NCBI GenBank assembly: GCA_021292165.1
Contig: JAHFWL010000190.1
Coordinates: forward strand, 1-64,000
From: Shinisaurus crocodilurus
Lineage: Eukaryota > Chordata > Lepidosauria > Squamata > Shinisauridae
Reading direction: 5' to 3'
Length of the DNA stretch: 64,000 nucleotides
This document shows positions 9,790 through 20,460 of this stretch, piece by piece. Position numbers and translations under genes: made by a program. Position 1 is the first letter of the stretch. Every line of letters starts with the position of its first letter. A model generated the notes under the pieces. That model was given only the letters and a program-made list of their open reading frames with translations. It did not search any database and was not told the DNA's origin.

Positions 9790-10651
9790 ATGAAGTTGGC
9801 AAAATACTCTTGCTCATTTACTGAGATCTCTTGAACTATTTCTCTACCTGTCTGCCCCAATGTTTCTGTTACTAAGAGCACCTCCCATCATTTCTATCTG
9901 TGAACATGGGACTGCACAATTCCATACCCATTCTAGTTTAGTCAGGGTGTTCCCTCTCATCTGACTGTCTGGAGAAGGTTGATATATAACCATATTGTAA
10001 TGTAAGTAAATGGTGATTGGATGCATGATTTAATACATCACAGGCATGTCTTTGTTTGTAATTGGTTGGCCTGGCATGCTTTTATCTGATTGTACCTTCT
10101 TTCTGTGATTTGCTAAGTAATTGGAATCACATTGTTTGATAGATTTGTGCATTAACTAGATGAATAATTAAAAGGATGCAGTTGATGTATAAAGGGACGT
10201 CCGATTGTGAGTAAAATTGAACTGGAGAATTTTTTTCTGTCCCACTTTTCATGTGGGAAGCAAGCTGGCCATTTTGTCTCTTTATATGTGGAAAAGGCGA
10301 GATCAGTGGACTCACTATTGTGCATAATGTGATTTGTGCAAAGAGGATAGAAAGAAATGTAACTGGGTTTGCAGCAAGAGTGTTTTCCTCTAATAGCCCT
10401 GCTGCCGCCTAAATGACACATAATAACCTGCAAGAAAAAGTAATATTGCCAATACTATTGTGTAATTGTGTTATTTCATTAGGTTTTCGAGGCCTTTATG
10501 AATAATATACTAGATGGTTCCAATTCTATGATTATGTAAGTCACAATAACATTAAAACACCAAACTCTTATGTCTCATGGTGGAGAGATCAACATCACCT
10601 AGAGGTTAATTTTTCTGTGCAATTGGACATCTTCTCTGCTGGTGGCTTTTG
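9790..10651. other. No recognisable feature
   Basis: AT-rich DNA with small open frames that show no motif. Confidence 0.4.
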
Positions 10652-11056
10652 TAGGGATGGGCAAACGAGCAATGTTCAAGAGACCAGGATTCTCTGAACA
10701 TCGTCTTGCTGCTGCTTGTCTCGTGCCCAATTCCCATCCGTGTTTGCTATCGCTGCTCTCTCTGTGCGAACAGGAGACTTGTATAAATCAAGCAGCGGTT
10801 GAATTGGGCTCCACAGACTAAAGTGGGGTTCCAGTTTTCCTCCACAGACTAAAGTGGGGTTGATTCAGTCTGATGAGGAAATTTACGCAAATTAGGGAAT
10901 TCACACAAATAGAACTGGGAATCAGAATGAGAAGAACACGGACACGTGTTCGACAATTTGTGGATATATATGGCGGACACATGCTCGTGCTCAGAGCTTC
11001 GAATGGGGCATGCGTGCATGTTTTGTGAGCAAAAACAAAATTCTCATGCATCCCTA
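10652..11056. mobile_element. ~405-bp MITE with TAGGGATG/CATCCCTA ends
   Basis: It starts TAGGGATGGGCAAAC and ends CATGCATCCCTA. The length is close to the related elements at 23719 (399 bp), 27494 (404 bp) and 46039 (373 bp), but the interior is different. It contains a 22-bp word beginning CTCCACAGACTAAAG twice, 31 bp apart (from about 10810). The flanking octamers do not match well, so the TSD is lost or the ends are slightly off. Confidence 0.65.
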
Positions 11057-12144
11057 CGGCTGCCCCCCAGTTTCAGATTAGCTTCCTTACCTTACCATGG
11101 TTGCTTAGTGTCCTGGCTGGCATCTTGTATGTCTTTGCACAGCAAATGGGCTCTCGAGTGTAATGTGTATAAATAGCCGCTACATATTGCATTTGACACC
11201 TTCCAGATGTAGGAACCTGAGCATCACAGTGTGATATTCCCTGTTAAAACATTTTATGCTCCTGTCTAAATTGCTTCCTCTAAGATGTTAAGCTACTCAG
11301 AAATATTGGCAACGCTTACACACTTCCCTGGACCCTGTGAATGCTGAACAGCTTTTGAGCCTGGAGATCAATAAATGAGCAGAAATGGTGTGCCCAACCA
11401 TTAGCTGTGCTTTCCTTACCAGACGATGAAAAATGGTGTCTGCAAAATGTGATCATTATCATTCAATAGTCCCAGAAAGTCTACATTCCCAGAGACAGAA
11501 TCACTACTATAGAATCTATAAACAGCTGTATGCCTTTCAGCCTTACTGCTTTCCTTAATTCCTTCATGCTTCTTCACCCTACAGTATACCGGGTAACTAA
11601 TTTCAGAGATATGAACTGAATGGCTAATAGTATACACTGTATCCGATCCAGGGCCTCCCAATGGGAGACTTCCACATTCTTGCAGACCATCCCTAGGAAA
11701 ACTTGATCATGATCATTTCAGGTTTGCTACGATGGATTTGTACAGGACACTGCACCACTGTAGCTGCAACATCTGCCACCAGGCATGCTCTGTGGCGGCC
11801 TTGCCTGTGGAAATTAGTTACAGCCAAACACCAGTTGGACAACTGTGGCTCTAGAGAAACAGCCTCAGGGTAAGGGTTAACAATAGCACAGTATTGATTT
11901 GACTCATTAAGGATAACTCCTGAGATGTCCTACTGCTAAGTGGCTGATTAATGTTCTATGTGCTTCCCTGGTTATTGTTATGCTCATCCCAAATTCTCTG
12001 AGTGGTGAGACATTCTGGGGGTGCAGCACTTACCCAGCTTTGGTTTCCCTTTGAAGGAGGTCACTGGAGGATTGTTGGTATTCTGTAATATTTTCATATA
12101 TTTACAAACATTCAGGTTGGACATTGTGGGAGCACAGTTTAAAT
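11057..12144. other. No recognisable feature
   Basis: Unique-looking DNA. I see no exon, terminal repeat or LINE tail. Confidence 0.4.
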
Positions 12145-12290
12145 CAGCCTTCCCCAACCTGGTGCCCTCCAGAGGTTTTGGACTACAATTCCCAGCATTC
12201 CTGACCATTGGACGTGCTGGCCAGGGCTGATGGGAACTGAAGTCCAAAACCTCTGGAGGGCACTAGGTTGGAGAAGGCTGGCTTAAACAG
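12145..12290. mobile_element. Palindromic hAT-type MITE (CAGCCTTCCC family)
   Basis: 146 bp, from CAGCCTTCCCCAACCTGGTG to GGTTGGAGAAGGCTG. The arms contain TTTTGGACTACAATTCCC and its complement. The flanks GTTTAAAT and GCTTAAAC match at 6 of 8 positions, a decayed 8-bp TSD. Confidence 0.8.
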
Positions 12291-12879
12291 TCCAACAAAC
12301 AGTCAAGGTCCACTGACTAGATCTCTAGGGAGACAGCCGCCAAACATCCTAAGATGCCTACAGAGCCCCAAATCAGTCCTTTGCCTCTGTCTCCATCTCA
12401 CTTAGGCTGCAATCTGTGGTTCTTTTGCACACAGATGCCTTGCCCCTCCCCCTGGCAAGAGGGAAAAGAAATCCAGATGAGTCCTCTCTTTGATCATCAC
12501 CATAGCCATCTATGCTCCCATGGAGTGAGTCCCATCACTGGAACATCAGGGTTATCAACAGACTTTTGTCAAGCCCAACAGGCTGGCCAGGTATCACCTC
12601 AGGGCAGCTCACATTGATAGCCCTAGTCAAGCAATCTGATAGGAAACCCACAATGAGTTAAAGCTTGCTTTTCAAATTACAAAGGCTTAATAGCACCACC
12701 ACCAGCAGCAAGGTATTGCTTGTTCTTTCTCCAAATGATCTTCCCAAAATGCCCCCCCCTTTTGAAGAAAGCTGCCAGGGATTAGTGTTAGTGGATTCCT
12801 CCCATCCTTTAGCTTTCTTGTCTCTGTGTTTGTCCTGCTCTTCATTCCACTCCTGAATTCCTATTTTACTAGGGGAGGG
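12291..12879. other. No recognisable feature
   Basis: Mixed DNA with a short GT/CT-rich part. It leads into the GC-rich block at 12880. Confidence 0.4.
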
Positions 12880-13388
12880 GAGCCCAGCGCTCCTCTTCGC
12901 TGCCGCCGCGCCGCTCCCGCCAGGCCTCCGCCTCCCCGCCCGCCGCCACCACGCCTCCCCCACCCTCCCGCCCTCCGCTGCCGCCGCGCCTCCCCTGCCC
13001 GCCGCCGCGCTCCCCCCCGCCCTCCCACCCGCCGCCATGCCTCTCCCCGCCCGCCGCCCCCGCCACCTACCTTCTCCGCGTCGCGTCGCTTCTGGAGCCC
13101 TGCCCGCGTTGTTTTGGCGGGAGGAACCAGGGCAACAGGGCTTAAACAGCCCTGTTCCCCTGGTTTCCCCGGCCAAAAACAGAGTGCGGTGGGCCCGTTG
13201 TCGCGTCACTTCCTTGTCGGAGGCGGCGGCGGTAGCCAGGGTGGGGGGAAGGTAGGTTGGTGGCGGCGGCGCGGTTTTTTTTTTTGCAGAGCAGGGCTGC
13301 TTTGCTCCGGAGGCCCCCCCACGGCACAAGAGGGGGGGCACTAAATATCATTTCGCCTAGGGCGCCAAACTGCCCTGCACCGGTCCTG
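12880..13388 (-). mobile_element. GC-rich foldback region with a CAGGRCYGGTGC-family right end
   Basis: The last ~70 bp (13320-13388: GCACTAAATATCA..., GGCGCCAAACTGCC, TGCACCGGTCCTG) match the end of the 166-bp MITE family. The rest is extremely GC- and CpG-rich. Within it, 13069-13260 is a large imperfect palindrome: CCTACCTTC faces GAAGGTAGG, and the tip is CCAGGGCAACAGGGCT facing AGCCCTGTTCCCCTGG. The left terminus and left TSD were not found. The 227-aa minus-strand and 172-aa plus-strand open frames are a GC artefact (Pro/Arg/Ala/Gly only). It may be a long version of the MITE with GC-rich cargo, or two elements joined. Confidence 0.6.
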
Positions 13389-13645
13389 GTTGCAGTAACA
13401 ATCCAAGTTTATTTTTTAAAATCATTTTCCTAAAATGTAACCTTTCAGACATTTTGGGTTTGGCCTCTGCCTGCCTGTTTGGGGTTCCCTGCATCCTCTG
13501 CCTGCCTGGTCTCTTCTTAACCAGTTCCACAATTTGAATTGTCCAAGACAAAGGCCTCTGCCTGCCTGCTTTGGGGTTCCCTGCCTCCTCTGCCTGCCTG
13601 GTTATTTTGGGTTTGTCTGCCTGGTCTGTTCTCGCCAAAATCTCA
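13389..13645 (+). mobile_element. Fragment of the GACTCG-hAT interior, copy D
   Basis: From GTTGCAGTAACAATCCAAG on, it matches copy A at about 4454-4608 and 5809-5930, including the CTGCCTGCCT-rich tract and the GTCTGCCTGGTCTGTTC word. It has no GACTCG ends, so it is truncated on both sides. Unlike copy A it has no insertion between CAATTTGAATTGTCC and AAGACAAAGG, so it shows the empty site. Confidence 0.85.
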
Positions 13646-14949
13646 TACATCCATAGGAGTCTGTCACTGTCACATCTAATTTGGCCCTAAGATGATTTCA
13701 TTGTGTCGTCTTCTATCCAAACCTACTGGAGTCCAAAGTAGTCTGCACTAGACAAATTAGTCACCCATTCTTTATCCCCCTGATGTTGGAAGAGAGCTGT
13801 GGTTGATGTGTGAGCCTTCCTGCTTATCCAGGAGTGAGTATGACCCACATCTATGCCACTTGTTTAAACTGTTAGCTGGAACTCAAGATTCAGGCAGAAT
13901 ATACCAAGTGGTTTATCAGCAAACGAGGTAAAGCCCATTCTTCCAAATTGTTGGGTTCACTCTCTGCCTGAATCTTAGCCAGTCCAGACCGCTATTTTGA
14001 GTCTTGTACAATGGTCATCCTAATCCTGACATATGGTTGGGTCCTCTTTTAATCCCTGCTGCTGTTAAATTATTGAGAGCTTTGCAGAGATGTTTCTTAA
14101 AAAATAAATGATGAGTATAAGACAAACCAGAAAGCACCCACCACAGATCTACTGCCAGTTATCGAGTTGAAGAGATGGAGCATTCTGGATTCTCAGAAGG
14201 CATTTTTAAAGCTACCCCTGAAGAAGGTCCCTAAAAATATCAGGGCCGAAACGAGTTGGGCTTTTTGGAAAATAAAGTTATATTTTCCAGCATCTTGAGA
14301 TGTGTTCTCTCTCCATAGATCTTAAATAAAGTAACCTTTAAAGCTTCCTGCTGTGCTGTTACATGGTAGCAGGGTAAACCAACAGCGCTCTTAATACTGG
14401 AGGGAGAAATGTTGTTTAATCAGCAGAGCTGTTCATCATAGGATTGTTGCAAAACTTGCATCTGATGTTGCCAATCAATGAATCGCAATGTTGTAGTTTT
14501 GGAAGGAAGAAGATTTGTTCTTTGAGCTCTGATGAAGTGCATTTTGAATGCCTATTTGTGTATCGTTTCACAAACGGTGCCTGCTTAGTTGTCTCTGTGA
14601 ATGGCAGGCTTTGAGAGATTAGTCTTGCTCCTCTCCTGTTTTGCTACGATTCATCACTTGCAAATCTGCTGCAACCAAAATTAAGGATTGACAGCCAACA
14701 TGGTGGAACTGTTTGTGTTATGCTTTATTTACCAAGAATACATAATCTCCACGAGATACCAGCTTCTCAAGGCTTCTTATGGAAAATCTGCCCTAAAAAT
14801 AGATTTGTGCATATAATTTTATGTAGCAAACTGCAATTGTTTACAAATTGACAGATTGGCTGTCTTTTTGGGTGGATCCTATCAATTGCTTTTTTGTTCC
14901 AGGATGGGGGTGGAATAGCCACGTTAGAGCGAGTCTGTTGCAGTAAATA
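13646..14949. other. No recognisable gene; possible old repeat near 14210-14330
   Basis: At 14215-14262 the words CCCTGAAGAAGGTCCC and CCGAAACGAGTTGG resemble 3' ends of some old reptilian retroelements, but I cannot name the family. The rest shows nothing. Confidence 0.35.
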
Positions 14950-14954
14950 ACCAA

Positions 14955-15045
14955 CCATCTCACGGCACTTAAAGATTAACACATTTATTGTGGCATAAGC
15001 TTTCACTTTCAGGGAATAGAGCCCATTTTATCAAAGGCATGAAAT
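14955..15045 (-). repeat. Old interspersed repeat, minus copy
   Basis: Read on the minus strand it contains AAGCTTATGCCACAATAAAT, then CTTTAAGTGCC. The plus-strand copy at 15187-15290 carries the corresponding words. I know this type of sequence from many reptile genomes but cannot name the class with certainty. Confidence 0.55.
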
Positions 15046-15186
15046 GTTATCCTTCATATATAAGCAGTGGAGGCTGATGGCTTAAAAGTTCAGAGTAAAA
15101 TCCGGAGCAGATACACAGCCCCACTGACATTGGAGCCACCAGCCTCTGCCATAATATAAGCATCTGCCAAATAAGGGTAACACGTC

Positions 15187-15290
15187 ATGCATCTGCTGAA
15201 GCGGGATCAGGTCCACAAAAAAGATTATGCCACACCAAATCTGTTTGTTTTAAGGTGCCACAGGACTCTTGAGTTTGCTTTTTGTAGTTA
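15187..15290 (+). repeat. Old interspersed repeat, plus copy, inverted relative to 14955
   Basis: It contains GCATCTGCTGAAGCGGG, ATTATGCCACACCAAAT and AAGGTGCCACAGGACTC. With the minus copy at 14955-15045 it flanks a ~140-bp spacer that itself has weak inverted symmetry (GTGGAGGCTGATGG, CCACCAGCCTCTGCC). Confidence 0.55.
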
Positions 15291-15669
15291 CTCCTTTGAC
15301 ACAAAGTCTTTGTTTGATTAGCATTTCTAAACAATGTTACGGGCACGTAGGATAAGCAAGGTAAACTTGCAAGCAATGGAACTATTAGAGCAAAGTCAAA
15401 CTGAAAATTTCCCATACTGTTTACAAAAGGTCATCTGCAAAGGAAAGCAAATATATGAATGCTGCAAAAAAAGATCAGTTCACAATTTACACGGCAGGAG
15501 GGTGGAGTGGGGAGGGGGGAGTTAAAGATTGCTATTAATTGCTATGTCTTAAAACAGGCACGCTGTCATCCCAGTCAGATGATCTGGGTTGCGGTGGCCA
15601 CCAAGCAGAGAAACCCAGTGCTGGAAACATACTCAACCTATTGCACTCAGCAGCAGCCACTGCCAGTGT

Positions 15670-15960
15670 TGATTTGTTTATTCATTTCAGAAAATGTCTT
15701 TGAGCTGCTTTTCATTTAAAAAAATAAATAAATCCCAAAGTGGTTCACAAGATAAAAGCAGGATAAAATACCATAAGATCAATCAATAAAGCAATAAAAC
15801 AATGATAGAAGAATAAAATCCCCTTCAAATAACTAAGGGGAGCGGTTAAGAAACACCCGGGCAATCAAATGTGCCCCCAGTTGTCAGCAGAAACACTCAG
15901 GGGGAGATCATTCCACATGGTGGAGAAGGGCCTTCTCTGCACCATGGCCAAATGAATATC
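15670..15960 (-). mobile_element. L2/CR1-clade LINE 3'-end fragment
   Basis: Read on the minus strand it has the usual 3' part of these reptilian LINEs: CAGAGAAGGCCCTTCTCCAC, then a CGCTCCCC stretch, and an A-rich tail near TAAATAAATT. No coding remains. It is 5'-truncated, as expected for target-primed reverse transcription. Confidence 0.6.
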
Positions 15961-16002
15961 AATAGGCTACGGTGTCTTGATATTATTATTCATTTTATTT
16001 TA

Positions 16003-16270
16003 CAGTAATACCTTGGATTGCAAGTAACTTGGTCTGAGAGCGTTTTGCAAGACAAACAAATTTTTTTAATTTTTTTTTACTTGATAAATGAGCAAGGTCT
16101 TGCAAGACAAGTGTAGGGATGTAACCGCTCGCCTTGAGCGGGCGTAGCGGGCCGAAATTGGCCCCGCTCACGCCCGCCAGAGACTAGCTTTGATATAAGA
16201 GTGTTTTGGATTACAAGCACGGTTCCGGAACGAATTATGCTTGCAATCCAAGCTAGCTATCCAAGCTAGG
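16003..16270 (+). mobile_element. Tigger-like (TcMar) MITE, decayed
   Basis: The left end CAGTAATACCTTGGATTGCA follows a TA at 16001-16002. The right part reads the complement (GGTTCCGGAACGAATTATGC, TTGCAATCCAAG) and decays at 16255-16270. A TA target and this type of terminal sequence are known for Tigger-like mariners. The middle is interrupted by GC-rich DNA at 16114-16183. Confidence 0.65.
16114..16183 (+). mobile_element. Fragment of the GC-rich TAGGGATGT element
   Basis: It starts TAGGGATGTAACCGCTCGCC and continues GGCCCCGCTCACGCCCGCC. These words also open the elements at 52546 and 53071. Only about 70 bp is present. It sits inside the Tigger-like relic, so it inserted later. Confidence 0.6.
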
Positions 16271-16440
16271 ATGTTTTAAAGATGTTTTTAAGATGTTTTT
16301 AAGATGTTTTAAGATGTTTTTAGGATGTTTTAAGATGTTTAATAGTATATATTGTGTTGTTTTAGTTTAGGTATTTATATTTTCTGTTGTTCCCCGCCTC
16401 GATCTAGATGGAGAGGCGGGTAATAAATAAAATATTATTA
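16271..16440 (+). mobile_element. Retroelement 3' tail with GATGTTTTAA repeats
   Basis: Repeated AAGATGTTTT units are followed by CCCCGCCTCGATCTAGATGG and GAGGCGGGTAATAAATAAAA, then an ATT microsatellite. This is the usual layout of squamate LINE/SINE 3' ends (short GC hairpin plus A-rich tail). Confidence 0.6.
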
Positions 16441-16539
16441 TATTATTATTATTATTACTGTATTTCTATATGATATGATATGATATGATATGCCTTGAAG
16501 AGGTAAAAAAAACCCTACGTAGCAGTGATGAAGAAGTAG

Positions 16540-16680
16540 AATAGTAGAATAGTAGAGTTGGAAGGGGCCTATAAGGCCATCGAGTCCAATCCCCTGTGCA
16601 GGAGAACAGATGTGGGCAGCCCAGGCAGTCACCCATCCAAGCACTGACCTAGCTCATACCTGCTTAGCTTCAGCATGTGG
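16540..16680 (-). mobile_element. Diverged 5S-derived SINE
   Basis: On the minus strand it has AAGCAGGTATGAGCTAGGTC, GTGCTTGGATGGGTGAC (5S box C-like), then GGATTGGACTCGATGGCC and TTCCAACTCTAC, the CR1-like tail. It is more diverged than the copies at 34609, 36089 and 41801, so probably older. Confidence 0.7.
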
Positions 16681-16682
16681 CC

Positions 16683-16935
16683 TGCATTATTTTATTTATT
16701 TATTTGTTAAATTTGTGGATCGCCCATCTGGCCGGCAAACCGGCCACTCTGGGCGATGTACAGCATAATAAAATACAGAATAAAATACATTTAAAACAGT
16801 ATAAAAATTAAAAACCTTATCCCACCCCATATTCCCGCCTGAACGGCCATGTTTTTAGTGAGCGGTGGAAGCTCAGCAGAGAGGGGGCATGGCGGAGGTC
16901 ACTGGGGAGGGAGTTTATGTGCCTAAAGCAAGTGG
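16683..16935 (-). mobile_element. L2/CR1-clade LINE 3'-end fragment
   Basis: The 3' A-rich tail (TTTATTTATTTATTTG on the plus strand) is followed by GGATCGCCCATCTGGCC and its partner CACTCTGGGCGATG, then a 3'-UTR with GGTGGAAGCTCAGC. Same type as the tail at 30230-30270 but another subfamily. Confidence 0.6.
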
Positions 16936-17048
16936 TTTTGGGGTGGTGGAAGCAGAGGCAGTGCTAGGTGCCCAAAAGACCTGGGGCTCAGGCCCACAGG
17001 ACAAAAAATAATGCACAAATTTGCATATGCTAATTTACATATGCTCTA

Positions 17049-17050
<2 letters not shown>

Positions 17051-17092
<42 letters not shown>
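17051..17092. repeat. (CT)n(GT)n microsatellite
   Basis: About 17 CT units followed by about four GT units. Confidence 0.95.
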
Positions 17093-17324
17093 CTTTAAAG
17101 GACCCTATCTCCTGAAGACACACCCCTATTTGTATAAAGGGATGTATGGACAGGGAAGAGGAAGGCATTTGATTTCAGGTGGGGAAAAATCCCAGGCAGA
17201 AAGATTCAAGGGTGGGGGCAGCAGGAGGTGAAGCACATGTGGGCAAAAAGCCCGCCAACCCTGGGGGATTAGATGTAACAGGGCCCCGGTACCTTTATTT
17301 CAGCAAGTGCCCATGGCCAGCAGG

Positions 17325-17400
17325 GTGGTGGAGCAGATGGCCTCCCAGAGGTTCGGGGCTCTGGCCCTAGTGGGCCACCTCTTAACACTGCCTCTGAGAG
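17325..17400 (+). repeat. Interspersed repeat shared with 1365-1470
   Basis: Shared words include GGAGCAGATGGCCTCCCAGA, GGTTCGGGGCTC and CCCTAGTGGGCC. See 1365-1470. Confidence 0.45.
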
Positions 17401-18172
17401 GAAGAAAAATGTAAGTGGGGTCACACCTCCTAAGGGTCATCAGATTGTCTTGGTCCTCTTAGCGCTAGGACAGTGTCTGGTCAGCGAAATGTTGGTTTTA
17501 AGAGGTGAATGCGACAGAAGTGGATAACCGTGCCCCTTCTTATTATAGCTATAGCAGAATGAGCCTGAGCCCCAGTGCTGAGCCAAAATACTCCCCCACC
17601 CCGAATTCACCACTCCACTGTAGAGCCAAGCCAATCTACTTTTGTTTTGGGGATTTCCCCGAATTTGGGAGGAATTTCTTGGCAAACTCTGGAAAGGGAC
17701 AGGAAAAGAGAAAGGGACAGGGAGCATGGCAGTTGCCCCAACAGAATTCTGACCTCCCTGCGGCCATTGATCTTTCCCAGAATGCAATGCAGGTGTTGGA
17801 AAGGGGTGGGCTGTATTTCATCCATTTTTTTGGAGGGTCTGTCAAAATGTATCCAAATGTTTCAGTCCTTACTTTTGGTGGTGGCAGTGGTTCCTCCCCT
17901 CCCCCTTTTAAATAAACGTATTCTTGGAGCATTTGAGTTCTTCCTGGCAGATGGAGGCCTCCGGTGGCCATTTTCTTTCCTCAGAATGTATCATTCTGAT
18001 GGGATTTCAGGGGCAGAATGGCAGCCAGCAAGGGGCTGGCATTTTCTCCCAAGAAATCTCAGAGTTATGCTACATTGCCTGCTCCCTAATTTCAGAGCTG
18101 AAATTAGAGGAATTTGGTTCAGCACTAGAAAGGGAGGCATTGGCTTGGGCTGGGTATGACATCCGTTTTACT
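17401..18172. other. No recognisable gene
   Basis: Contains several open frames over 100 aa on both strands that overlap each other. None has a recognisable motif or exon boundary, and the sequence resembles decayed repeat DNA. Confidence 0.4.
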
Positions 18173-18180
18173 CTCTAAGG

Positions 18181-18316
18181 CAGGGCTCTCCAACCTTGGC
18201 TCCCCAGATGTTGCTGGCCTACAGCTCCCAGCATACCAAGCCAGCATGGCTAATGGCAAGGGATTCTGGGAGCTGTAGTCCAGCAACATCTGGGGACCCA
18301 AGGTTGGAGAGCCCTG
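18181..18316. mobile_element. Palindromic hAT-type MITE with perfect 8-bp TSD
   Basis: 136 bp. The ends are CAGGGCTCTCCAACCTTGG and its exact complement. CTCTAAGG is duplicated at 18173-18180 and 18317-18324. The arms carry GATGTTGCTGGCCTACAGCT and the complement around an AT-rich centre. The exact TSD and long matching ends imply a comparatively recent insertion. Confidence 0.92.
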
Positions 18317-18324
18317 CTCTAAGG

Positions 18325-18483
18325 CAATAATCCTATGCACACTTACCGGGGACTAAATCCCATTAAACTCACTTCTCAGTAGACATTCACTGTATTAGAA
18401 AGACCACCGGCATCTCTATGCATGTCTACTCTGAAGTAAGTCCCACTGAGTTCAATGATGTTTACTCCCAGGAATGTGTATTT
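18325..18483. repeat. Two adjacent GCAATCCTATGC-type short repeats
   Basis: 18326-18380 (ATCCTATGCACACTTACC) and 18413-18483 (ATGCATGTCTACTCTGAAGT...) read as a plus and a minus copy of the same ~80-bp family. Confidence 0.6.
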
Positions 18484-18762
18484 AGCAGGGGTGGGCAACT
18501 TCTGGGGTGTGTGAAGCCACATTGTCCCCCTGGAACACACTGGAAGCTGCACCCCAGCACTGAAATTGATGCCACCACCAAAACTACTGCCAAATTTGCT
18601 GCAGTGGCAAAAACACACCATGATTTTGCAAGAAAACAAGGTGCACAGGGAGCACATGTCTTGTTTGCAAGCAGGGCTAGACTTGCATCCACTGATATGC
18701 AGAAGGATGTGCACCAAATGTGTAAGGAAATTATGAGAAGACAGTTTAGGAAAGATGTCCAT

Positions 18763-18856
18763 CAGCCTTTCCCAACCTAGCACTCTCCAGATGTGTTAGA
18801 CTACAACTCCCATCTTCCCCAAAGACATCTGGAGACCAGCCATTTGGGTAAGGCTG
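18763..18856. mobile_element. Palindromic hAT-type MITE, shortened
   Basis: It starts CAGCCTTTCCCAACCTAGC and ends GTAAGGCTG. The arms hold CTACAACTCCCAT and CATCTGGAGA. At about 94 bp it is shorter than its relatives, and no TSD is visible. Confidence 0.65.
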
Positions 18857-19439
18857 CATTCCAGCTTGCTGCCATGATGGAACATTATGGAGAAGAACTG
18901 GGCTGAAGGGAAAGAGGAACAATTCCACCCTCTGCTGGAAAAAACAACCACCTGCTTGTTGAAGTCTGTGTGGTCCTTCGTGCTTGCAATAAATATGGGA
19001 ACTGAGACCAACCTCAGCATGAGTTTTCTTGAACAGCTGTCTCTGTGTTCAGGGAAAACAGCAGAAGGTCACACAGTGAATTACTACCTATTTAATTTAC
19101 ATTTTGTTAACGGAAACCTTCACGTGGGACTGTGCTTCTGACAATTCCCACATTGGCAGGAAGGGAATTCATCTGCAAAATTTAAGGGGAGGATGGTCTC
19201 CCTGCTGCTAAATCTGATTTCCCATCATGCACGGCACTCAAACACTTCACACTTTGCACACTGCCAGCACAGGAAGCTGGTAAATTACATGACACATCAT
19301 TGAGAGGTCAGAGTGTTTTATGCTGCATAATGGGATCTGTTTTACAGGCATTCCATTTTTTGGTGCTCCCTGGCTCCAACATTGTCATCATTCTGGCAAC
19401 AAGTTAAGACTGTCCTCTACTCCTAGGCATTTGACAGCA
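18857..19439. other. No recognisable feature
   Basis: Mixed DNA with short open frames but no motif. Confidence 0.4.
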
Positions 19440-19629
19440 TATGATAGGGCATTTATGGCATTGTTTTTATCAGGTCCAGTATCCTACTGTAACTGTTTTT
19501 TGTTTTTTTGTTTTTTTGTGTGTTAAAGATTTTATATTATGTTTTTATTATCTTGTATTTATGGCTTGTAATTTTTGTGAATCGCCCAGAGAGCTTCAGT
19601 GGTATAAAAATGAAACCTCCTCCTCCTCC

Positions 19630-19655
<26 letters not shown>
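19440..19655 (+). mobile_element. L2-type LINE 3' tail ending in (CCT)n
   Basis: A T-rich 3'-UTR leads to GTGAATCGCCCAGAGAGCTT and CAGTGGTATAAAAATGAAA, the same terminal motif as 27410-27470 and (complement) 30225-30270. About 13 CCT units (19616-19655) follow. Confidence 0.7.
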
Positions 19656-19660
<5 letters not shown>

Positions 19661-19666
19661 AAAGAT

Positions 19667-19743
19667 AGCAGTCCTATACTTACTTACCTGGAGAAAGCCT
19701 CAGTGGGAGTTACTTCTGAGTAGATACATATAGGATTGCACTG
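19667..19743 (+). repeat. GCAATCCTATGC-type short repeat
   Basis: Starts AGCAGTCCTATACTTACTTA, contains GTTACTTCTGAGTAGA and ends ATAGGATTGCACTGTTA. It follows the (CCT)n directly. Confidence 0.75.
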
Positions 19744-19994
19744 TTACAGAGCAATCCTAATCAGCTCAGACACCTGGCCATGAGGAGTTAGTATGGGGTG
19801 GAGGCACCCCTCTGGCAACAGACAGGTGCTCAGCTGGTCTGGGAAGGCAACCTAGCCACACAGGCTCCAGTTACGCCTGTTGAAAACTCTGTGGGCATAA
19901 ATCGACCACCAATGATGTTCCTGCCACTGGTGTGTTGGAATATGGTGTCTCATATTCAGGTTTGCCTTCGGGCAAGAAGCTAACACCACAGTTT

Positions 19995-20460
19995 CAACAT
20001 GTCCAAGGTCTTGGATGAGAGCATTGTCACCTTTGGCCCAGTGTAGAAGGGTGTACAGTTATCTGCTAATTGGCTTCAAGGTAAGAGTGGAGCCAGAAAC
20101 TGATAGATTGGATTCAGCTGGCATTACCTCATCTATGGGTGCAGCTGGCATTACCTCATCTATGGGTGTGACTGTACAGATATGTATATAAGGTGGTCAA
20201 TGTCTCTGTGTTCTTGTTGGGGGGAAAAGGAGTTTATTGTATTAAGGAGTTATTGATTAATTGAGTAGAAGCATTCTGTAAGTATAGAGATAGTTTATGT
20301 ATGTCCACACTGTACTTGTTTTTGTCTGACATACTGTTCTCTTGCACTTTTGTAAATTAGCACTCTGTATATGTTCTGTTCCTGTTTTTTCCAAGTCTTA
20401 GTTTAGTAAACCCTTTTGCTAAAGAAACAGACTTGTGTTTTGCTTTTTACCTACTGGCCT
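19995..20460 (+). other. Possible solo LTR (unproven)
   Basis: The layout resembles an LTR. A duplicated 27-bp word beginning CAGCTGGCATTACCTCATCT (20117-20170) is followed by a TATA-like TATGTATATAAGG at about 20189, a T-rich transcribed part, and TTTAGTAAACCCTTTTGC before a short 3' part. I could not fix TG...CA ends or a TSD, and no second LTR is present. It is not similar to the copia LTR at 60368. Confidence 0.3.

Noticed and set aside
12658..13341. 227-aa minus-strand open frame
   Set aside because: It spans a GC-rich foldback region; composition is almost only Gly, Arg, Ala and Pro with no domain, and the opposite strand is equally open.
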